From Streptosporangiaceae bacterium (GTDB lineage Bacteria > Actinomycetota > Actinomycetes > Streptosporangiales > Streptosporangiaceae), in contig JASHTQ010000392.1 in assembly GCA_030040475.1 (NCBI GenBank), positions 1 through 16,502 of the forward strand: a stretch of DNA of 16,502 bases. The letters are read 5' to 3'. The number at the start of each line of letters is the position of its first letter. The stretch's first letter is position 1. Below the pieces are notes generated by a model. That model did no database searches and was not told the origin of the DNA. It worked only from the letters and a program-made list of their open reading frames with translations. Below are positions 1 through 6,710 of this stretch, in pieces. The translations under genes and the position numbers were made by a program.

Positions 1-639
1 GGCGGCCGCCGGGTCGGGCGCTCCGGCCCAGTGCGGCATCGGCTCGCCTGCCAGGTTGGCCCGGCGCAGTTCGGCCCGCCCGGCCAGGCGGTGGTCTGCC
101 GGGAGGATCGCGACCCGGGGCTCGGTCAGCAGCAGTTCGGTGTCCAGGCCGCGCCGGTCGAACGGGGCGCGCAGGATCGCGACGTCGGCGGCGCCGCCGC
201 GAACCGCGGCGGCCGGCCCGCCGGAGTACCCGAACACGACGTGCAGCCGCGGCATCCGCGGGTCCCTCGCGCAGCGCCTGATGATCTTCCTGACCAGGTC
301 GGTACCGGTGCCGGGCTTGACCGCGACGGTAAGCCGGCCCGGCTGGGTTCCGGCCCTGCGGGTTCGTTCTATCGCGGCGCCTGCCGCCTCGACCACGATC
401 CTCCCCTGCTCGAGCAGGACGGCGCCGGCCGCAGTCAGGGTGACCCGGCGGCTGGTGCGCTCCAGGAGCCGCACGCCGAGCTTGCGCTCGAGCTTGCCGA
501 TGGCCGCCGACAGCGGCGGCTGGGCCATGCCAAGCCGAGCCGCGGCCCTGGTGAAGTTCAGCTCCTCGGCGACGACGATGAATCGCCTGATCGACTCCAG
601 ATCAGCGAGCTGAACTGCGGCCATGTCCGCGCTTTCCAC
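1..639 (-). CDS. LysR-family transcriptional regulator (C-terminus cut by window edge)
   Basis: The N-terminus is a clear LysR winged helix-turn-helix (about residues 13-72), with the family pattern ESIRRF...ELNFTRAAARLGMAQPPLS...IGKLERKLGVRLLER and then SRRVTLTAAG. The effector-binding domain follows and is still open at base 1. About 213 residues are present of the roughly 300 usual for the family. The start chosen is GTG at 639, because AGGAGG (648-653) lies 8 nt upstream; an in-frame ATG at 624 is the alternative. LysR proteins usually control a divergent neighbour and themselves in response to a small molecule. The divergent SDR gene at 933 is the obvious target (inference). The ligand cannot be read from the sequence. 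Confidence 0.93.
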   Translation of the reverse strand, partial: MESADMAAVQLADLESIRRFIVVAEELNFTRAAARLGMAQPPLSAAIGKLERKLGVRLLERTSRRVTLTAAGAVLLEQGRIVVEAAGAAIERTRRAGTQPGRLTVAVKPGTGTDLVRKIIRRCARDPRMPRLHVVFGYSGGPAAAVRGGAADVAILRAPFDRRGLDTELLLTEPRVAILPADHRLAGRAELRRANLAGEPMPHWAGAPDPAAA

Positions 640-680
640 CGGGCGTACCTCCTCATGGTCGCGGCTTGCATACCGAGGAT

Positions 681-760
681 ATGAACCGCCAGAGCGCGGA
701 AACATACCTGCGGCTGCAGGCCGTCGCCGCGCTGCAGGCCGTCGCCGCGCTGCCCGCCGG
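681..760 (+). pseudogene. Possible 5' remnant of a gene related to the one at 6711
   Basis: An ATG at 681 opens a reading frame beginning MNRQSAETYLRLQAVAAL. Bases 696-735 align without gaps to 6726-6765, the start of the 474-residue gene, with 32 of 40 identical and in the same codon phase (AETYLR..A.A.L in both). Similarity fades where an 18-bp tandem duplication begins to dominate. The frame runs on into the SDR gene but has no gene-like content after about residue 40. It is most simply a decayed gene start. It could instead be a short peptide gene using a shared N-terminal motif. Confidence 0.35.
713..748 (+). repeat. 18-bp tandem duplication
   Basis: The unit GCTGCAGGCCGTCGCCGC occurs twice exactly, back to back (713-730 and 731-748). 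A third, partial copy begins at 749. Since 18 is a multiple of 3, the duplication keeps the upstream frame open (LQAVAA repeated). Confidence 0.85.
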
Positions 761-783
761 CTTCCGGCAGCCCTGGCTCAGCT

Positions 784-798
784 ATACCCGGTGCGTAT
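784..798. promoter_or_regulatory. Candidate LysR-type operator
   Basis: ATAC-N7-GTAT forms an interrupted inverted repeat containing T785-N11-A797, the T-N11-A core typical of LysR binding sites. It lies between the divergent LysR gene and the SDR gene, where such a site is expected. A second, weaker repeat, CATA-N7-TATG (669-683), lies closer to the LysR start and could be an autoregulatory half. This is a motif match only. Confidence 0.4.
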
Positions 799-870
799 GG
801 AACCGGACGCAACACGTCCTTCCGCCCGGGGCGGGGGGCGGCTGTACTGGTTGCTGCCCGAGGGACTTCA

Positions 871-912
871 CGGAAGGGACCTCGCGGAAGGGACCTCGCG
901 GAAGGGACCTCG
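871..912 (+). repeat. 14-bp tandem repeat, three copies
   Basis: CGGAAGGGACCTCG is repeated three times without change (871-884, 885-898, 899-912). A diverged copy precedes it (857-870). The array ends 10 bases before the AGGAGG of the SDR gene, so it lies in that gene's leader or promoter region. Confidence 0.9.
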
Positions 913-932
913 CGGGAGCAGAAGGAGGGGCG

Positions 933-1706
933 ATGGACATCACGGGCCGGCTGGCCGGGCGGGTGGCGCTGGTCACCGGCGGCAGCCGCGGGATCGGGGC
1001 GGAGATCGTGCGCAGGCTGGCCGCGGAGGGAGCCGACGTCGGCTTCACCTACCACGCCGGCAAGGACGAGGCAGAACAGGTGGCCGCGCAGGTACGGGAA
1101 CTGGGCCGCAGGGTGATCGCGGTCGCCGCGGACCTCGCCGACCCGGCCGCCCCGGCGGCGGTGGTGGACGCCGTGGCGGACCACCTGGGCAGGCTGGACA
1201 TCCTGGTCAACAACGCCGGGATCACTCACTGGGGGGCGCTTGCGCAGACCTCGGTGGCGGACTTCGACCGCCTGGTGGCCGTCGACGCCCGTGCCCCGTT
1301 CCTGATGATGCGGGCGGCGGCGGGCAGGCTCGCGGACGGCGGGCGGGTGGTGAACATATGCTCGGGCGTCACCGCGACGGCGGTGCCGGGCATCGCGTTG
1401 TACTCCGGCGTAAAGGCCTTCCTCGACCAGGTCACCAGGGTCGCCGCGATCGAGTTCGCGGCGCGCCGGATCACGGTCAACGCGGTGGGGCCGGGCAGCA
1501 CCGCCACCGGCCCGTTCGCCCAGCTGACCGAGCGGCAGCGGGCCGAGGCCGGCTCGGCGTTCTCCCTCGGCCGGATCGGCGAGCCCTCGGACACGGCGGC
1601 CGTCGTCGCGTTCCTCGCCTCCGAGGACGCCGGCTTCATCACCGGCCAGGTCATCTACGCCGTCGGCGGCCAGCACGGTCCCATCCGCGTCGGCCGTCCC
1701 GGCTGA
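933..1706 (+). CDS. Short-chain dehydrogenase/reductase (SDR family)
   Basis: A 257-residue classical SDR, probably an NAD(P)(H)-dependent cytosolic oxidoreductase. The cofactor site TGGSRGIG is at residues 15-22, NNAG at 93-96, and the catalytic set is Ser144, Tyr157 and Lys161 (YSGVK), with the usual 13-residue Ser-Tyr spacing. The structural VNAVGPG follows at about 182-188. The start is ATG 933, with AGGAGG at 923-928; the frame is open further upstream, but that stretch is repeats and non-gene-like. One oddity is Asp118 (VDARAPF), where most family members have the tetrad Asn. It is divergent from the LysR gene and converges on the next gene with 19 bases between. The substrate is unknown. 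FabG-like ketoreductases are the nearest general type. Confidence 0.93.
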   Translation: MDITGRLAGRVALVTGGSRGIGAEIVRRLAAEGADVGFTYHAGKDEAEQVAAQVRELGRRVIAVAADLADPAAPAAVVDAVADHLGRLDILVNNAGITHWGALAQTSVADFDRLVAVDARAPFLMMRAAAGRLADGGRVVNICSGVTATAVPGIALYSGVKAFLDQVTRVAAIEFAARRITVNAVGPGSTATGPFAQLTERQRAEAGSAFSLGRIGEPSDTAAVVAFLASEDAGFITGQVIYAVGGQHGPIRVGRPG

Positions 1707-1725
1707 CCCCGCCGCGAACCGCCGG

Positions 1726-2559
1726 CTACGGCACGAGGACCAGCGCCTGGCCGTTGAGCCGGGCGAGGCGCACGACCGGGCCGGCGAAGGACCCGGCGCC
1801 GAAGTCGAAGGCCACGACGTGGTCCTCCCCCACGCAGTACAGCAGCCCGTCCGGCCCGAACCGCAGCCCGCGCGGCCTTCGGAACCCGAGCGAGGGCTCG
1901 GGTGCGAAGACGCGCACGAGCCGCCCGGTGGCCGGTTCGTATTCGCGCACGCTCGCGGTGGCGTCGGCAGCGCCGAACGGCCATTGGCTGGCCACCACGA
2001 TGTTCCCGTTCGGGGCGAGCTTCAGGTCCAGGGGGCTCAGCTCGGGGTCGCTCACCAGCCGGGGCGTGCGCAGCGTCCCTGACCGGTCGAACACCACGAT
2101 CGTGTTGTCGCCCTGCCCGGACGGCGTGACGCCCGAGGAGAGGTAGACCTGGCCCCCGGGACCGAAGCCGAACCCGCGCGGAAACGGGACGACGCCCTCA
2201 GGCAGCAGCAGTTCCCCCTCCCCGTCCAGGGCGGCGGGCATGGCGCGGATCGTCCGCTGGCGGCGCGCGGTGAGGTAGAAGCGGCCGTCGGGCCCGAACT
2301 CGGCGCCGCCCGGGTCGAGCCCCGGTATCCGCCCGGAGTCGCGCACCACGTTCCCGTCCAGGTCCAGCGCCAGCACCCGGTCATCGCCGCTGTTCAGGTA
2401 GACAAGCGCGCCCGACGGGTCGACTGACAGGCCGCGCGGATCGGCGATCCGCGGGTCGCTGCTGAACGGCCCGGTGTGTTCGCCGTCCGGGCCGAAGCCG
2501 AGAATCGCGCCGTAGCCGTTGCCGTTGACTCCGCTGGCGCTGGTGACAAGAATGCGCAT
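1726..2559 (-). CDS. NHL/SMP-30-like beta-propeller protein
   Basis: A 277-residue protein made of repeated propeller blades. The recurring pattern is DPRGLSVDPSGALVYL, PGGAEFGPDGRFYL, PRGFGFGPGGQVYL, PLDLKLAPNGNIVV and PRGLRFGPDGLLYC, about one every 45-50 residues. This suggests a five- or six-bladed propeller of the NHL/lyase-like type. No signal peptide or membrane segment is seen, so a cytosolic place is likely unless it rides on the upstream membrane protein. The start is ATG 2559, preceded by GAGAGGAG; 27 further upstream codons are open but lie in the intergenic gap. It starts 32 bases after the stop of the membrane protein gene, so the two probably share a transcript. Ligand or enzymatic activity cannot be assigned. 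Confidence 0.8.
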   Translation of the reverse strand: MRILVTSASGVNGNGYGAILGFGPDGEHTGPFSSDPRIADPRGLSVDPSGALVYLNSGDDRVLALDLDGNVVRDSGRIPGLDPGGAEFGPDGRFYLTARRQRTIRAMPAALDGEGELLLPEGVVPFPRGFGFGPGGQVYLSSGVTPSGQGDNTIVVFDRSGTLRTPRLVSDPELSPLDLKLAPNGNIVVASQWPFGAADATASVREYEPATGRLVRVFAPEPSLGFRRPRGLRFGPDGLLYCVGEDHVVAFDFGAGSFAGPVVRLARLNGQALVLVP

Positions 2560-2591
2560 CCCGGCCGCTCCTCTCCCGTTTCCCCGGCAGG

Positions 2592-4082
2592 CTACTTCCG
2601 CAGCTGGGAGCACGGGATGGTGATCGTGCGGTGGTACCACGTCCAGGTAGTGATCGTGCCGGTGGCGCTGTGCTCGCAGACGTTCAGCATCCGCTCCGCC
2701 ACGTGCTCCCAGTGGCCCCAGTGGTCGCGCGGGGTGACGTAGCGGTAGTCCGGGAGCCAGCCGAGCGCGAGCACGCAGGCCAGCGCCGTGACGACGGCGA
2801 GCGCCCGGGGCGATCTGCGGACGAGCGGAAGGATCCCGCTGACGCCTTCGGCGCTGGCCTCGCGGTACAGGTAGGCATCGACCGCGACCACGGCGGCGGC
2901 CGTCATCGCCATGATCGGCACGGTCGCGTACCGGGAGCCGCCCTCGAAGTCGAGGCGGTACGGCTGGCGGATCACGTACGGGACCAGGGTGGTGGCGGCG
3001 ACCGACTCAAGGAATCCCGTGATCAGCGCGGCGGCGGCGAACACCCGGACCTGCCGGGTGCCGGTGACAAGCACCCAGCAGAAACCGGCCGCGAGGATCG
3101 CGCAGACGATGATCGTCGCGCCGGTGAGCCCGGCGAGATGGACCAGGCGCAGGGACACCCGCCAGCCCAGGGCGCGCAGCGCGACGTTGTGGAAGTAGAA
3201 CTCGACCGAACGGACGGGCTTGGCCAGGCCCCCGATGCGCTGGGTGTGCTGGGCGTAGCTGTCCAGGACCACCGGCACCTGGACAAGCAGGCCCGCCAGC
3301 CAGCCGGCCGTCACCGCGTGCTCGCGCCACCGCGGCAGCGCGACCACCCGCAGGAGGACCAGCGGCGCGTAGATGACGACGAAGATCTCCGAGGAGGCGG
3401 CGGCGAAGGCGACGAGCGCCGCGGCCGCCATCCCGGCCCGGCCCTTCGGCCGCCACAGCAGGCCGAAGAACAGCGCGGTCGTCAGGTACCAGGGAGAGCC
3501 CACCCCGCTGTCGGCGATCTCCATCGGCGCCAGCGGCAGCAGTATGAGGGCCGCGCCGACCAGCGCCCGCAGCCAGCCGGACCGGATCCACCCGTCCATG
3601 GCGTGATAGACGAACAGCGCGCACAGCGCGGCGATGACGGCCCCGGCCAGTGCGCAGGGCACCGCGTCGTCCACCAGCGGCAGGTAGGAGACCAGCTGGC
3701 CGATGAGGCGGGGCACGAGTTCCTCGTAACCGCCGTAGGGCACGAACAGCTGCCACGGATGGGCCAGCGCGTCGAACAGGAACACGCCCTGGTCCTCGGC
3801 GTAAAGGGAGTCCCAGGACGGGATGCCGGCGATCCGCGGCAGCAGCACGGCCGCGCCCAGGCACACCGCTGCCGCCTGGAGGGCGACGTAGGCCGCCCGA
3901 CGCCGTCCGGGCTCGGGTGTATCCGCTGGTCCCGGCGCTGACCGAGGCTCAGGCGCCGTCGGGAAGAGCGCGCCGAGCGCCGCGCGCGCCCTGCGCACCT
4001 TGCCGCCGGCCGGCTGAGCCGCAGGGTCCGGCTGCGCGGACGTCTGCGGTCCAAGGCCGCGCAGACCTGTCCTGTCCGTCAA
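2592..4082 (-). CDS. Polytopic membrane protein, GT-C glycosyltransferase-like
   Basis: About 496 residues with some 10-11 hydrophobic helices. After the first helix comes a long extracytoplasmic-type loop with an acidic cluster (SLYAEDQGVFLFDAL, then VPYGGYEELVPRL). Late in the protein comes GGSRYATVPIMAM. This layout, with an acidic pair after helix 1 and an aromatic-rich loop, resembles GT-C enzymes that use polyprenyl-phosphate sugars at the membrane. That assignment is by pattern only. The C-terminal tail is soluble and carries two Cys. The start is uncertain. TTG 4082 is preferred because GGGAGG lies 5 nt upstream. TTG 4139 (longer) and GTG 3998 (shorter) are possible. It leads a probable two-gene operon with the propeller gene. 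Confidence 0.75.
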   Translation of the reverse strand: MTDRTGLRGLGPQTSAQPDPAAQPAGGKVRRARAALGALFPTAPEPRSAPGPADTPEPGRRRAAYVALQAAAVCLGAAVLLPRIAGIPSWDSLYAEDQGVFLFDALAHPWQLFVPYGGYEELVPRLIGQLVSYLPLVDDAVPCALAGAVIAALCALFVYHAMDGWIRSGWLRALVGAALILLPLAPMEIADSGVGSPWYLTTALFFGLLWRPKGRAGMAAAALVAFAAASSEIFVVIYAPLVLLRVVALPRWREHAVTAGWLAGLLVQVPVVLDSYAQHTQRIGGLAKPVRSVEFYFHNVALRALGWRVSLRLVHLAGLTGATIIVCAILAAGFCWVLVTGTRQVRVFAAAALITGFLESVAATTLVPYVIRQPYRLDFEGGSRYATVPIMAMTAAAVVAVDAYLYREASAEGVSGILPLVRRSPRALAVVTALACVLALGWLPDYRYVTPRDHWGHWEHVAERMLNVCEHSATGTITTWTWYHRTITIPCSQLRK

Positions 4083-4210
4083 TCTGGCCTCCCAGGCAAG
4101 GCGCCACCGGGACCGCCCGCAGCCTCCGCCGATGTGCAAGCAGGAAGCCAGCCGCCCCAGGAAAGGGTCAGTTTAGTTCGCGGCGCCGATTAGCCATGGC
4201 CAATTGGCGC

Positions 4211-4258
4211 TTGACCCCGGAAACGATGCACCATATTCACGCAGAACAATCATTGTTC
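4211..4258 (+). promoter_or_regulatory. Promoter-like pair with overlapping palindromic operator
   Basis: TTGACC (4211-4216) and TATTCA (4234-4239) are separated by 17 bases. They are followed at the expected transcription start by GAACAATCATTGTTC (4244-4258), a perfect inverted repeat with 7-bp arms and one central base. A repressor site placed on the start point is a natural reading. The palindrome is not a LexA box, which needs four bases between GAAC and GTTC. The -10 element is weak. The regulator is unknown. Confidence 0.4.
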
Positions 4259-4432
4259 CCGGATAGCCGCAGAAAGAAGCGCCCGAGCCGAACGGGAATA
4301 CGAAATCGGCGCGCGCGTGGATGGCCCCGAGACCCGCGCGCCCCTGCTGGCCGGCCTCCCCGGTGAGGTCCGCGCGCCGCTGGCCGACGCATCGTAGACC
4401 TTTTCGGCCGAACGAGCCGTGGTATCTCTCCA

Positions 4433-4474
4433 GCGCCGGGCCGCCTGCGCCGGGCCGCCTGCGCCGGGTCGTTT
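4433..4474 (+). repeat. 14-bp tandem repeat, three copies
   Basis: GCGCCGGGCCGCCT occurs at 4433-4446 and 4447-4460 exactly, and at 4461-4474 with three changes. It ends about 40 bases before the DUF1810 start. Its sequence is unrelated to the 14-bp array at 871. Confidence 0.8.
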
Positions 4475-4515
4475 GCGCTGGCACGCCCGGTGAGCGGGTT
4501 GGCAGAATGACGGGT

Positions 4516-4947
4516 ATGCAGACGGGAGACCCTTACGATCTCCAGCGGTTCGTGACCGCCCAGGACGCTGGCGGCACCTACGCTCGCGTCCTCGCCGAAC
4601 TGCGCGCCGGCCGCAAGACCAGCCACTGGATGTGGTTCGTCTTCCCGCAGATCGCCGGCCTGGGATACAGCCCGGTGTCACAGATGTACGCGATCACCTC
4701 GCTGGCGGAGGCCACGGCCTACCTGGCCCACCCGGTTCTCGGCGCCCGGCTGATCGAGTGTGCCACCATCCTCACCGGCCTTACCGGCCGTACCGCCGAG
4801 CAGGTCTTCGGCGCGATCGACGCGCTGAAGCTTTGCTCGTGCGTCACGCTGTTCGGGCACGCCGCCCCCGAAGAGCCGGTTTTCGGCCGGGTCCTTGACC
4901 AGTATTTCGGGGGAATACCGGACTCCGCGACCGAGAAGCGGATCTGA
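4516..4947 (+). CDS. DUF1810 family protein
   Basis: A 143-residue protein matching the DUF1810 pattern along its whole length: DPYDLQRFVTAQ (5-16), then GRKTSHWMWFVFPQIAGLG (32-50), then SLAEATAYLAHPVLGARLIEC (62-82), KLCSCVTLF (105-113) and a closing VLDQYFGG (126-133). Length and order are normal for the family, whose biochemical role is not established. It is predicted cytosolic. No clear ribosome binding site is seen. CAGAAT (4503-4508) lies 7 nt before ATG 4516, compatible with a leaderless transcript. ATG 4507, three codons earlier, is the alternative. It is not obviously in an operon; a hairpin follows the stop. Confidence 0.9.
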   Translation: MQTGDPYDLQRFVTAQDAGGTYARVLAELRAGRKTSHWMWFVFPQIAGLGYSPVSQMYAITSLAEATAYLAHPVLGARLIECATILTGLTGRTAEQVFGAIDALKLCSCVTLFGHAAPEEPVFGRVLDQYFGGIPDSATEKRI

Positions 4948-4959
4948 GAGGTCCGGCCG

Positions 4960-4976
4960 CGGGCAGAACCTGCCTG
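4960..4976 (+). terminator. Hairpin after the DUF1810 gene
   Basis: A 7-bp stem (one G-T pair) with the 3-base loop AAC begins 13 bases after the stop codon. It is nested in an outer repeat, GGTCCGG (4950-4956) with CCGGACC (4989-4995). There is no T-run, as is common for actinobacterial terminators. Confidence 0.4.
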
Positions 4977-5266
4977 GCCGCCATGTCACCGGACCGGAAG
5001 CCACTTGTGCCAGCGTCCCGATCTGCCGGAATGCGGGCATCATATCTGCGTACATGTGCACGCTGGACGGAATTGCCGATCCGTGACCGGAAGGCGCAAT
5101 CACACGAGCGCGGAATAAGCCACTGAGTCACGCCAGTCCCAGTGCTGCGGCCCTGCCGGGTCATCCGAGCCGATTTTTAAGGCGTGAATGCCACAGCCAT
5201 GCGCATAGATGAAATGCATCGGGCCTGTTGCGTTGCCTTCGGATCGTCCCGTGGTGGCTGAGGCGC
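4977..5266. other. Intergenic stretch without a recognised gene
   Basis: Together with the hairpin just before it, this leaves 319 bases without a gene. The second half is AT-richer (GATTTTTAAGG near 5171) and contains the palindrome ATGCGCAT (5199-5206). These could belong to the promoter of the following gene, but no convincing -35/-10 pair was found. Confidence 0.4.
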
Positions 5267-5855
5267 ATGGGTCTTAGGTCAAGCCTGTCAGTGCTGGTCG
5301 CGGGCGCCGTGTTCGCCGCGGCGTGGGCTTTGTGCGATCAGCTTGCCGGGCTTGGCGCCGACGGATCATCGGTGGCGGCCGACGTCCTAGCGATCGTGGC
5401 CTTCGGGCTGACGTTGCGGGTGACGCGCCCTGAGCGCCGGGGTATTCCGGACCTCCGGTCGGTGCACGCCAGATCGGCTGCGCTGGGCTGGCGGGCCGAT
5501 ACTCAACTGCGCGGCCCATTTGTTGTGCCGACTGAACGGCCTGACGAGCGTGGGCGCGAGTTGCCGGAGAATCCCGGGATAACTGGAAGATCATCGCCGG
5601 CTGGCCGGGACGTCCCCGCCCGGGAACGCGTCAGGACGGTCGTGACTCAGGACATTCAGTTTATTGTTGATGACGCCGGAATGCAGGTCCTGGGAAGGCG
5701 GAGTACGGTACGAGGGGAGCTCTGGGAAGAGCATCTCCGGATACGGTGGTCTGCGGTGACGGCCGTAGGATTCGCTACCGGCAGGCACGACTGGCGGTAG
5801 GGTGACTCTTGACGTGGCCAGTCGCTACAATCCCAGGTCCGTATGGCCGGATTGA
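5267..5855 (+). pseudogene. Membrane protein gene, apparently broken by internal deletion
   Basis: From ATG 5267 the frame encodes 177 residues: two hydrophobic helices (about residues 6-28 and 35-51), a polar linker, then a soluble segment, IRWSAVTAVGFATGRHDWR, ending at TAG 5798. One base out of phase, from 5790, another frame reads TGGRVTLDVASRYNPRSVWPD and stops at 5855. From memory, actinobacterial proteins with a W..V.AIGF.T..HD segment continue with a segment on the order of 40 residues and end in a TGGR.TLD...PRS..PD tail. Here the two pieces abut, so the middle appears deleted with a frame change. Third codon positions carry more A/T (ATA, TCA, GTT, CAA, AGA) than in neighbouring genes, which fits decay or transfer. 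If this is wrong, it is an intact 177-residue protein ending at 5800. Confidence 0.5.
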
Positions 5856-5955
5856 TGAGCCGCCCGCAGACGCCGCACGCGGCCACGATCGGCGGGGCGT
5901 GGCTCCAGCCCAGAATCGGCGAGGCCGGTGCGCATCCCGGCCGAGGCGCCGGGTG

Positions 5956-5961
5956 CATACT
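5956..5961 (+). promoter_or_regulatory. Candidate -10 element for a leaderless transcript
   Basis: CATACT is followed by 6 bases and then ATG 5968. That spacing would place the transcription start on the A of the start codon. No recognisable -35 is seen. Confidence 0.4.
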
Positions 5962-5967
5962 GGGACC

Positions 5968-6138
5968 ATGGGCCGGATCATCGGAACAGTCCTCGGCGCG
6001 GCGCTCGCCGTCTGGCTTGCCATCACGGTCGCGAGCGGGATCGTCGCCTCGGTCAAGACGTTTCTCGTCATCGGGCTGATCGCGCTGGCCGTCTTCATCG
6101 TCGTGTGGCTCGTGGCCAAGCGCCCTAACCGCGGCTAG
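5968..6138 (+). CDS. Small two-helix membrane protein
   Basis: A 56-residue protein, almost entirely hydrophobic. Two adjacent helices (about residues 5-27 and 31-49) are followed by the basic tail AKRPNRG, which should stay in the cytoplasm. Short proteins of this shape are widespread in actinobacteria and have no assigned role. No ribosome binding site precedes the ATG, and the CATACT hexamer just upstream suggests a leaderless message. It ends 55 bases before the converging cupin gene. Confidence 0.7.
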   Translation: MGRIIGTVLGAALAVWLAITVASGIVASVKTFLVIGLIALAVFIVVWLVAKRPNRG

Positions 6139-6163
6139 CGCGGGGGCAGCCACCTCACCCGAG

Positions 6164-6179
6164 GCGGCCACCTGGCCGC
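6164..6179. terminator. Hairpin between converging genes
   Basis: GCGGCC-ACCT-GGCCGC is a perfect 6-bp stem with a 4-base loop. It lies between the stops of the small membrane protein (6138) and the cupin (6194), so it could end transcription from both sides. There is no T-run. Confidence 0.4.
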
Positions 6180-6193
6180 GGACGAACCGGTGG

Positions 6194-6592
6194 TCATTCC
6201 AGAACCTCGGATTGATACCGGCGGTAAATATCGGGGTGCTCGGCCGGGTCGGACGCATGGAGCTGGCTGATCAGTTCGTCGAGCCGCGTCGACAAGATGA
6301 TGATGTACCGTGACGGCTCGGGTCCCGCGTTGCCGAAGGTGTGCGGGACGCCCGCGGGTACGAGCACGGTGGAGCCGGCCTGGGCGATCAGTTCCCCGTC
6401 CCCGAACCGGAACCGGAGCGCCCCGGATACGACATGCCAGGCTTCGTCGTCTGCGTGGTGGACGTGCAGCGGCGCGACCTCGCGCTGCGTCCCTTCAGCC
6501 GGCCAGTCGCCGATCACCAGGGTCGTTCCCTTGACGGCCTGGCCGGCGCCGTCAGCGGCATGGGGTGAGATGATCACCGGTGTAGGTGCCAT
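6194..6592 (-). CDS. Cupin-domain protein
   Basis: A 132-residue single-domain cupin. Motif 1 is complete: His43, His45 and Glu50 in HVHHADDEAWHVVSG. Motif 2 is PAGVPHTFGN (79-88) with His84, giving the usual three-His/one-Glu metal site. The short C-terminal helix region (STRLDELISQL...HPDIYRRYQ) is typical of small cupins near small-molecule metabolism. The substrate cannot be told; it may be a sensor, an isomerase or a dioxygenase. ATG 6592 is chosen because TACCGT lies exactly 6 bases upstream (leaderless pattern); a GTG at 6622 is in frame. It is divergent from the 474-residue gene. Confidence 0.9.
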   Translation of the reverse strand: MAPTPVIISPHAADGAGQAVKGTTLVIGDWPAEGTQREVAPLHVHHADDEAWHVVSGALRFRFGDGELIAQAGSTVLVPAGVPHTFGNAGPEPSRYIIILSTRLDELISQLHASDPAEHPDIYRRYQSEVLE

Positions 6593-6598
6593 GCCGCC

Positions 6599-6604
6599 AC
6601 GGTA
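6599..6604 (-). promoter_or_regulatory. Candidate -10 element of the cupin gene
   Basis: On the minus strand TACCGT fits TANNNT and stands 6 bases before ATG 6592. The absence of a ribosome binding site there supports a leaderless transcript. Confidence 0.4.
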
Positions 6605-6710
6605 CCTGCCAGGCTCCCCCACCCTGCGGACCCCGTCGGCCGGCGGCCGGATTCCCGAGGGCCGAGACCGTAGTCCGCATCCGCGGCAGCCAGCAGGGCA
6701 GGCTTAGAGC

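Larger units (their letters stand above)
4083..4515. other. Intergenic control region between divergent genes
   Basis: A 433-base gap, distinctly AT-richer around 4195-4300 than its surroundings. It contains a promoter-like pair, a perfect 15-bp palindrome, a 10-bp palindrome GCCAATTGGC (4199-4208) and a 14-bp tandem repeat near the DUF1810 gene. An ATG frame from 4195 (57 codons) has no binding site and an Arg/Pro-rich tail, and is not called. Confidence 0.6.

Noticed and set aside
666..932. N-terminal extension of the SDR protein
   Set aside because: The frame is open, but it consists of tandem repeats; the perfect AGGAGG before ATG 933 and the normal SDR length set the start there.
623..2146. 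Long plus-strand open frame across the SDR gene and beyond
   Set aside because: It is out of phase with the clear SDR motifs, is Arg/Gly/Pro-rich, and spans two genes on opposite strands; such open shadows are usual at this GC content.
2631..3941. 436-codon plus-strand frame opposite the GT-C-like gene
   Set aside because: It has a low-complexity charged composition with no domain, while the minus strand encodes regular transmembrane helices.
4244..4258. LexA (SOS) box
   Set aside because: GAAC and GTTC are 7 bases apart; the actinobacterial SOS box needs 4.
4195..4368. 57-codon frame starting ATG 4195
   Set aside because: There is no ribosome binding site, the tail is Arg/Pro-rich, and it overlaps the promoter and palindrome.
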